A DNA stretch of 48,035 nucleotides. Source: JAMLIN01 sp041676645 (GTDB taxonomy: Bacteria; Pseudomonadota; Gammaproteobacteria; Burkholderiales; Burkholderiaceae_E). Shown in pieces: positions 42,957 through 48,035 of this stretch. Position 1 is the first letter of the stretch. Every line of letters starts with the position of its first letter. The stretch lies in assembly GCA_041676645.1 (NCBI GenBank), contig JBAYRO010000017.1, positions 1 through 48,035 of the forward strand. The letters are read 5' to 3'. The position numbers and the translations under genes were made by a program. The notes under the pieces are model-generated. The model ran no database searches. It worked only from the letters and a program-made list of their open reading frames with translations, and had not been told where the DNA came from.

Positions 42957-43388
42957 TCACAGGGTCGCAAAGGGCGTGAATATCTTCTCGACCATCAACG
43001 CGAGGACGCTCATGCCGAGCAGGTTTCCGAAGAACAGCGAGAGGATCGCGACCATCACCACGCCGACTCCGTTGTGCGAGCGGATGGCGCTGTCGGGATT
43101 GAAGCGGGCATCCCAGGATTCATCGCTGATGAGCGCGATCCGGATCGCCTCGCCGAGCGACACGAGCGTCACCGCCGCCGCGATGAAGAAGGGCCATTGC
43201 CGATACCATTCGTGGAAGCTCAGCGAAAGCGCCAGCATGGGCATCGCGATCAGCGGATAGATCCACCAGAATCGCCGGCCCATGTAGAAATGGTGGGCCC
43301 CGACGGTCCCGGCGAGCATCGCGAGCACCGCCGCCACGGCCCGTGACCGAAAGCCGCTGTCCTCGTCGGTGGGATTCATGGATTCCAT
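42957..43388 (-). CDS. TM2 domain membrane protein
   Basis: Small integral-membrane protein of 143 residues with four predicted helices (about 15-30, 42-57, 66-86, 108-134). The TM2 motif is visible as GTVGAHHFYMGRRFWWIYPL (28-47), matching the G-x-H-x-F-Y-x-G pattern between the first two helices. Function is unknown for most TM2 proteins. The start could be ATG 43388 or the fourth codon (43379). It is divergent from uvrA and 52 bp upstream of ridA. Confidence 0.85.
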   Translation of the reverse strand: MESMNPTDEDSGFRSRAVAAVLAMLAGTVGAHHFYMGRRFWWIYPLIAMPMLALSLSFHEWYRQWPFFIAAAVTLVSLGEAIRIALISDESWDARFNPDSAIRSHNGVGVVMVAILSLFFGNLLGMSVLALMVEKIFTPFATL

Positions 43389-43394
43389 GCAGGG

Positions 43395-43400
43395 ATTCTA
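43395..43400 (-). promoter_or_regulatory. Candidate -10 of the TM2 gene
   Basis: Read leftward, TAGAAT (5/6) lies six bases before ATG 43388, so transcription would begin at or near the start codon. This suggests a leaderless mRNA or use of ATG 43379. Confidence 0.4.
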
Positions 43401-43493
43401 GCCGAGCCGGATGGCCCGCCCGGCCCGGTGGCGATCGGATCGGCACGCCGATCCCGGTTTATGATCGAGGCCCCACCCGCCCCGCCCCATCCG

Positions 43494-46400
43494 ATGGACG
43501 AAACCCCCACCCGACCGGCCCCGCCCGCGGCGGCCGAGGATTCAGGTCGCCATGACGGCGCCTATCTTGGCGCGCGCCTGCGCGACGCTGTAATCCGGAT
43601 CCGCGGGGCCCGCCAGAACAACCTGCGCAACCTGTCGCTCGACATCCCCACCCGGGAGCTGGTGGTCGTCACCGGCGTCTCCGGATCGGGAAAATCCTCG
43701 CTGGTGTTCGACACGATCTATGCGGAAGGGCAGCGTCGCTACGTCGAGACCTTCTCGGCCTACGCGCGGCAGTTCCTGGACCGCATGGACAAGCCGCATG
43801 TCGACTCGATCGAGGGCATCCCGCCGGCGATCGCGATCGACCAGACCAATCCGGTGCGCACGTCACGATCCACGGTCGGCACCATGACCGAGATCAACGA
43901 CCACCTGAAACTGCTGTTCGCCCGGGCGGCGTCGCTCCATTGCCGGCGCTGCGCCCGGCCGGTGCAGCGCGACGACGTCGACAGCGTGGTCGACGAACTG
44001 GTCCGGCGCGCCGGGCCCGAGGGGGACGCGCGGCTCGTGCTGACCTTCCCGGTGACGGTGCCGGCCGGCTTCGGCGACGACGAGGTCACCGACCATCTTT
44101 CGGCGCAGGGCTATATCCGGGTGCAGGAACGGCGCCGTGCCGGGGATGGCTCGACGGTGCTCGCCGTGGTGCAGGACCGCTTCCGCGCCGGCACTGCGCC
44201 GCGCTCGCGCATCGCCGAGGCGGTCGAGGCCGGCTTCCTCCGCGGCCACGGCCACCTGGAGGTCTTCGCGCTCGACGACGACGGCGAGGTCGCGCAGCGC
44301 TGGCCGTTCAGCGCCGGGCTGCATTGCGCGAACTGCGACATCGCCTACCCCGATCCCCTGCCCAGCCTGTTCTCCTTCAATTCGCCGCTGGGCGCCTGCG
44401 AGACCTGCCGCGGCTTCGGCCGGGTGATCGGCATCGACCTCGGCCTGGTCATCCCCGACGAATCCCTGAGCCTGGCCGACGGGGCCGTCAAGCCCTGGCA
44501 GACCGCGAGCTTCCGGGAATGCCAGGCCGACCTCGAGCGCCATGCCCGCATCGCCGACGTGCCGCTCGACGTACCCTGGCGGGAGCTCTACGACGCGCAG
44601 CGACGCTGGGTCATCGAAGGATCCGACGACTGGACCGGGAAATGGCAGTCGCAGTGGTACGGCATTCGCCGCTTCTTCGACTGGCTCGAGTCGAAGGCCT
44701 ACAAGATGCATATTCGCGTCCTGCTCTCGAAGTACCGGGCCTACACGCCCTGCGTCGACTGCGGGGGCGCGCGCCTCGAGACCAGCGCCCTGCTCTGGCG
44801 GATCGGCGACGCGGAACTTGCCGCGCTTGCCCTCGGCGAGGCGGACCCACGCCGCACGCGCCCGCGATTCATGCCGGTCGGCGTCGAATGGGACGAGGCC
44901 AGCCTGCGCGGGCTGCCCGGCCTGTCGATCCACGATCTCATGCTGCTGCCGATCGAGCGCGTACGTCGCTTCTTTGACCTGATGCTGCCGCCGGCGGGCG
45001 GCCGGCGCCGCGCGCTCGACGAGGCGGTCGACATGCTGCTGGTCGAACTGCGGGCCCGACTCGCCTTCCTCTGCGACGTCGGCCTGGGCTACCTGACGCT
45101 CGATCGCCAGTCGCGCACCCTGTCGGGTGGCGAAGTGCAGCGGATCAATCTCACCACCGCGCTGGGCACTTCGCTCGTCAACACCCTGTTCGTCCTCGAT
45201 GAACCCTCGATCGGCCTGCATCCGCGCGACATGGGCCGGATCATCGACGTCATGCTGCGGCTGCGCGATGCCGGCAACTCGCTCCTGGTGGTCGAGCACG
45301 ATCCCCTGGTGATGTTCGCGGCCGACCGCCTGATCGACATCGGCCCCGGGCCCGGCGAGCGCGGCGGCCGGATCGTCTTCGACGGACGGGCCGAGGATGC
45401 ACGCTCGGCCGACACCCTGACCGGTCGCTATCTCGGCGGCCGGCTGCGCGTCGAACCCGGCACCAGGCGGGCGGTGGCGGCGGGCACGCCGCGGCTCGTG
45501 CTCGAGGGCGCCCGCGCCCACAACCTGCGCGGCATCGACGTCGAGATTCCGCTGGGCCGGCTGGTGTGCATCACCGGCGTGTCCGGCAGCGGCAAGTCGA
45601 CCCTGGTGCAGAACGTCCTCTTGCCGGCGCTGCTCAAGGCCCAGGGCAAGCCCACCGAGGCGCCGGGCGAATACGCCCGCCTGCTCGGCGACGACTGGCT
45701 CGGCGACGTCGTCTTCGTCGACCAGTCACCGATCGGCAAGACCGCCCGCAGCAATCCGGCCAGCTATGTCGGCGCCTTCGATCCCGTGCGCAAGCTCTTC
45801 GCGGCCTCGCCCCTGGCCCGCGAACGCGGCTACACGGCGGGCACATTCAGCTTCAACGCCGGCGACGGCCGATGCCCCACCTGCGGTGGCACGGGTTTCG
45901 AGCATGTCGAGATGCAGTTCCTCTCGGACGTCTACCTGCGCTGCCCCGACTGCGACGGAAAACGCTTTCGCGACGAGGTCCTCGAAGTGCGCATCGAGGG
46001 GGCCGCCGACGTCCGGCGGGCCGACGACAGCCCCTTCGGCGCCCTGTCGATCGCCGACGTCCTCGAGCTCACGATCAGCGAGGCGCTCGCCTTGTTTCGC
46101 GATTCGCGCGAGATCCGCGCGAAGCTGCAGCCGCTGGTCGATGTCGGCCTCGACTATCTGCGGCTCGGCCAGCCGGTACCGACCCTGTCGGGCGGCGAAG
46201 CGCAGCGGCTCAAGCTGGCCGGCTTCCTGGCCGAGGCCGCCGGCGGCGCCGCCGCCAGCACCGCCGGCCGGCGTTTCGCCCGGTCCGGCCGGCGCGGCAC
46301 CCTGTTCATCTTCGACGAGCCGACCACCGGCCTGCACTTCGACGATGTCGCCCGCCTGCTCGGCGCCCTCGGCAAGCTCCTCGACGCCGGCCATTCGCTG

Positions 46401-48035
46401 CTCGTCATCGAGCACAATCTCGACGTGATCGCAGCGGCCGACTGGCTGATCGACCTCGGGCCGGAAGGCGGCGACGGCGGCGGGCGCATCGTCGCGACCG
46501 GCACGCCCGACGAAGTGGCCGCGGTGCCGGAATCCCACACCGGGCGCGCCCTCGTCGACTACCGGCGGGCCATCGGCGCCGCGCCCCTGGCAAGGGAACC
46601 CGACCACCGGGCCACCGCGGTGCGTGAACGCGGCCGCGACGCGATCTTCGTGCACCATGCGCGCGAGCACAACCTGAAGAACATCGATGTCGAGATCCCT
46701 CGCGATGCGCTGACGGTCATCACCGGTGTCTCGGGATCGGGCAAGTCGACGCTCGCCTTCGACGTGGTCTTCGGCGAAGGCCAGCGCCGCTACCTCGAGT
46801 CGCTCAACGCCTATGCCCGCCAGTTCGTGCAGCCGGCGTCCCGGCCCGACATCGACGGCATCTTCGGGGTTCCGCCGACCGTGGCGATCGAGCAGCGCAC
46901 CAGTCGCGGCGGACGCAAGAGCACGGTCGCGACGCTGACCGAGATCTACCACTTCCTGCGCCTGCTCTACGTCAGGACCGGCATCCAGCATTGCCCCGAC
47001 TGCCATGTCCCGATCGAGCCGCAGTCCTTCGATGACATCGCGGCGCGCATCATGCGCGACTACCGGGGGCGCCGCATCGGGCTGCTCGCGCCCCTGGTGG
47101 TGGCGCGCAAGGGCGTCTACACCGACCTCGCCAAGTGGGCGGCGGCGCGCGGCTTCACCCACCTGCGCGTCGATGGCCGCTTCCTGCCCACCGGGCGCTT
47201 TCCACGCCTCGATCGCTACGTCGAGCACGACATCGAGCTGCCGGTCGCCGACGTCGCGGTCGATCCCGCCAACGAGGCCGAGCTGCGCCGCGCGCTGGCC
47301 GAGGCGATCGAGCGCGGCCGGGGCCTGGTCATGGTCGCCGATTCGCTCGACGCGCTGGCCGCCGCGATCGACGGCGGCGACGCGAGCGGCGCCAGCGTAT
47401 CGCTGCCGACCCGGCTGTTCTCGACCAAGCGCGCCTGCTCCAGTTGCGGCACGAGCTTTCCCGAACTCGATCCGCGATTGTTCTCCTTCAACTCCAAGGC
47501 GGGATGGTGCCCGCAATGCATGGGCACGGGCGTGCGCCTGCCGCAGGCGCCGAAGCTCGATCCACGCCGCGCCGACGGCGACCGTTCCAGTGGCGCCATC
47601 GGCGAGCTCGCCGAGCGCATGGCCGACCAGCTTGACCAGGAAGCCGACGGAACCGGCGACGAGCTCGCCGCCTGCACAGCCTGCGATGGCCAGCGCCTCA
47701 ATCCGGTAGCGCTGGCAGTGCATGTCGCCGGCCTGTCGATCGCCGAGCTGACCCGGAAGTCGATCGATGAATCCGCCGCCTGGATCGCGGGACTCGAGCT
47801 GTCGCAACGCGATGCCGCGATCGCCACGGGCATCGTGGCCGAGATCGACAGCCGCCTCGACTTCCTGTCGGAGGTCGGCCTCGGCTACCTGACCCTGGCT
47901 CGAAGCGCGCCGACGCTGTCGGGCGGCGAGGCCCAGCGCATCCGGCTCGCGGCCCAGCTCGGCTCGAACCTGCAGGGGGTGTGCTATGTGCTCGACGAGC
48001 CCACCATCGGGCTGCATCCGCGCGACAACCAGGTG
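43494..48035 (+). CDS. uvrA: Double-length excinuclease ABC subunit UvrA (3' end beyond window)
   Basis: Damage-recognition ATPase of nucleotide excision repair, in a tandem-duplicated form. The 1514 visible codons contain one whole UvrA and most of the first half of a second. Walker A motifs GVSGSGKS begin at about residues 61, 695 and 1078. LSGGE signatures are near 543, 899 and 1476, and Walker B DEPSIGLHPRD, FIFDEPTTGLH and DEPTIGLHPRD follow each. Zinc-module cysteines (CETCRGFG, CPTCGGTG, CPDCHVP, CPQCMGTG) appear in both units. Double-length UvrAs occur in some Burkholderiales as far as I know. The start is uncertain: ATG 43494 is used because a TATGAT -10-like element overlaps the other candidate, ATG 43461. 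Confidence 0.95.
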   Translation, partial: MDETPTRPAPPAAAEDSGRHDGAYLGARLRDAVIRIRGARQNNLRNLSLDIPTRELVVVTGVSGSGKSSLVFDTIYAEGQRRYVETFSAYARQFLDRMDKPHVDSIEGIPPAIAIDQTNPVRTSRSTVGTMTEINDHLKLLFARAASLHCRRCARPVQRDDVDSVVDELVRRAGPEGDARLVLTFPVTVPAGFGDDEVTDHLSAQGYIRVQERRRAGDGSTVLAVVQDRFRAGTAPRSRIAEAVEAGFLRGHGHLEVFALDDDGEVAQRWPFSAGLHCANCDIAYPDPLPSLFSFNSPLGACETCRGFGRVIGIDLGLVIPDESLSLADGAVKPWQTASFRECQADLERHARIADVPLDVPWRELYDAQRRWVIEGSDDWTGKWQSQWYGIRRFFDWLESKAYKMHIRVLLSKYRAYTPCVDCGGARLETSALLWRIGDAELAALALGEADPRRTRPRFMPVGVEWDEASLRGLPGLSIHDLMLLPIERVRRFFDLMLPPAGGRRRALDEAVDMLLVELRARLAFLCDVGLGYLTLDRQSRTLSGGEVQRINLTTALGTSLVNTLFVLDEPSIGLHPRDMGRIIDVMLRLRDAGNSLLVVEHDPLVMFAADRLIDIGPGPGERGGRIVFDGRAEDARSADTLTGRYLGGRLRVEPGTRRAVAAGTPRLVLEGARAHNLRGIDVEIPLGRLVCITGVSGSGKSTLVQNVLLPALLKAQGKPTEAPGEYARLLGDDWLGDVVFVDQSPIGKTARSNPASYVGAFDPVRKLFAASPLARERGYTAGTFSFNAGDGRCPTCGGTGFEHVEMQFLSDVYLRCPDCDGKRFRDEVLEVRIEGAADVRRADDSPFGALSIADVLELTISEALALFRDSREIRAKLQPLVDVGLDYLRLGQPVPTLSGGEAQRLKLAGFLAEAAGGAAASTAGRRFARSGRRGTLFIFDEPTTGLHFDDVARLLGALGKLLDAGHSLLVIEHNLDVIAAADWLIDLGPEGGDGGGRIVATGTPDEVAAVPESHTGRALVDYRRAIGAAPLAREPDHRATAVRERGRDAIFVHHAREHNLKNIDVEIPRDALTVITGVSGSGKSTLAFDVVFGEGQRRYLESLNAYARQFVQPASRPDIDGIFGVPPTVAIEQRTSRGGRKSTVATLTEIYHFLRLLYVRTGIQHCPDCHVPIEPQSFDDIAARIMRDYRGRRIGLLAPLVVARKGVYTDLAKWAAARGFTHLRVDGRFLPTGRFPRLDRYVEHDIELPVADVAVDPANEAELRRALAEAIERGRGLVMVADSLDALAAAIDGGDASGASVSLPTRLFSTKRACSSCGTSFPELDPRLFSFNSKAGWCPQCMGTGVRLPQAPKLDPRRADGDRSSGAIGELAERMADQLDQEADGTGDELAACTACDGQRLNPVALAVHVAGLSIAELTRKSIDESAAWIAGLELSQRDAAIATGIVAEIDSRLDFLSEVGLGYLTLARSAPTLSGGEAQRIRLAAQLGSNLQGVCYVLDEPTIGLHPRDNQV

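Noticed and set aside
45726..48017. 763-codon open frame opposite uvrA, and a 552-codon one at 43863-45521
   Set aside because: Antisense shadows; the translation is low-complexity and uvrA motifs fill the other strand.

Overview
The window is about 48 kb of GC-rich bacterial chromosome. Nearly all of it is tightly packed housekeeping genes, with no phage, plasmid, CRISPR or tRNA content. Gene content and gene neighbourhoods point to a betaproteobacterium of the Burkholderiales type. The indicators are carA-carB-greA next to yhbY/rlmE/ftsH, a short bacterial SRP RNA upstream of dnaX-ybaB-recR, trxA/rho/type-B L31, the orn/M48/phhB/rsgA/CobD-like cluster, etfBA beside a 600-residue acyl-CoA dehydrogenase, MoxR-DUF58-TgpA, recG-oxyR, and a double-length UvrA. 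I cannot name a genus.

Layout. 1-9.2 kb: ftsH (its 3' end lies outside), rlmE, convergent yhbY/greA, carB and carA, then a lone class III CoA-transferase. 9.3-12.2 kb: recR, ybaB, dnaX and the 4.5S RNA gene, all leftward. 12.4-16.7 kb: trxA, rho, rpmE2 and a GT-C-like membrane protein, rightward. 16.7-21.0 kb: orn, diverging from an M48 protease-phhB-rsgA operon, then a convergent CobD/CbiB-like membrane protein. 21.0-24.2 kb: the ribosome and tRNA maturation operon rpsP-rimM-trmD-rplS followed by a NUDIX hydrolase. 24.3-28.2 kb: a radical SAM protein whose start is overlapped by a LexA-like operator. It diverges from a three-gene set: an unrecognised zinc-ribbon membrane protein, an orphan NarL-type response regulator and an EEP-family nuclease. 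28.2-33.0 kb: two large inverted repeats, then acyl-CoA dehydrogenase, etfA, etfB and an ECHDC3-like crotonase. 33.2-38.4 kb: a MoxR-DUF58-TgpA-MltB envelope operon. 38.5-43.4 kb: a frameshifted cysM, oxyR, recG, ridA and a TM2 protein, all leftward. 43.5 kb to the end: the first 1514 codons of a giant uvrA.

How the genes fit together. Much of the window serves information processing: transcription termination and elongation (rho, greA), ribosome assembly (rlmE, yhbY, rsgA, rimM, trmD, rplS, rpsP, rpmE2), RNA turnover (orn), and replication and repair (dnaX, recR, ybaB, recG, uvrA, probably the radical SAM protein). Metabolic units are carbamoyl phosphate synthesis (carAB), electron transfer from acyl-CoA oxidation (the dehydrogenase with etfAB) and cysteine synthesis (cysM).

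Most interesting items: a LexA-like box at the radical SAM start; a roughly 150-bp repeat bounded by 8-bp direct repeats inside the DUF58/tgpA junction, with a related fragment 5 kb away; the giant UvrA; the zinc-ribbon/response-regulator/nuclease cluster; the single-base frameshift in cysM; and an intrinsic terminator just ahead of the greA ribosome-binding site. No clearly new defence or mobile system was found. The zinc-ribbon cluster is the best candidate for undescribed biology.
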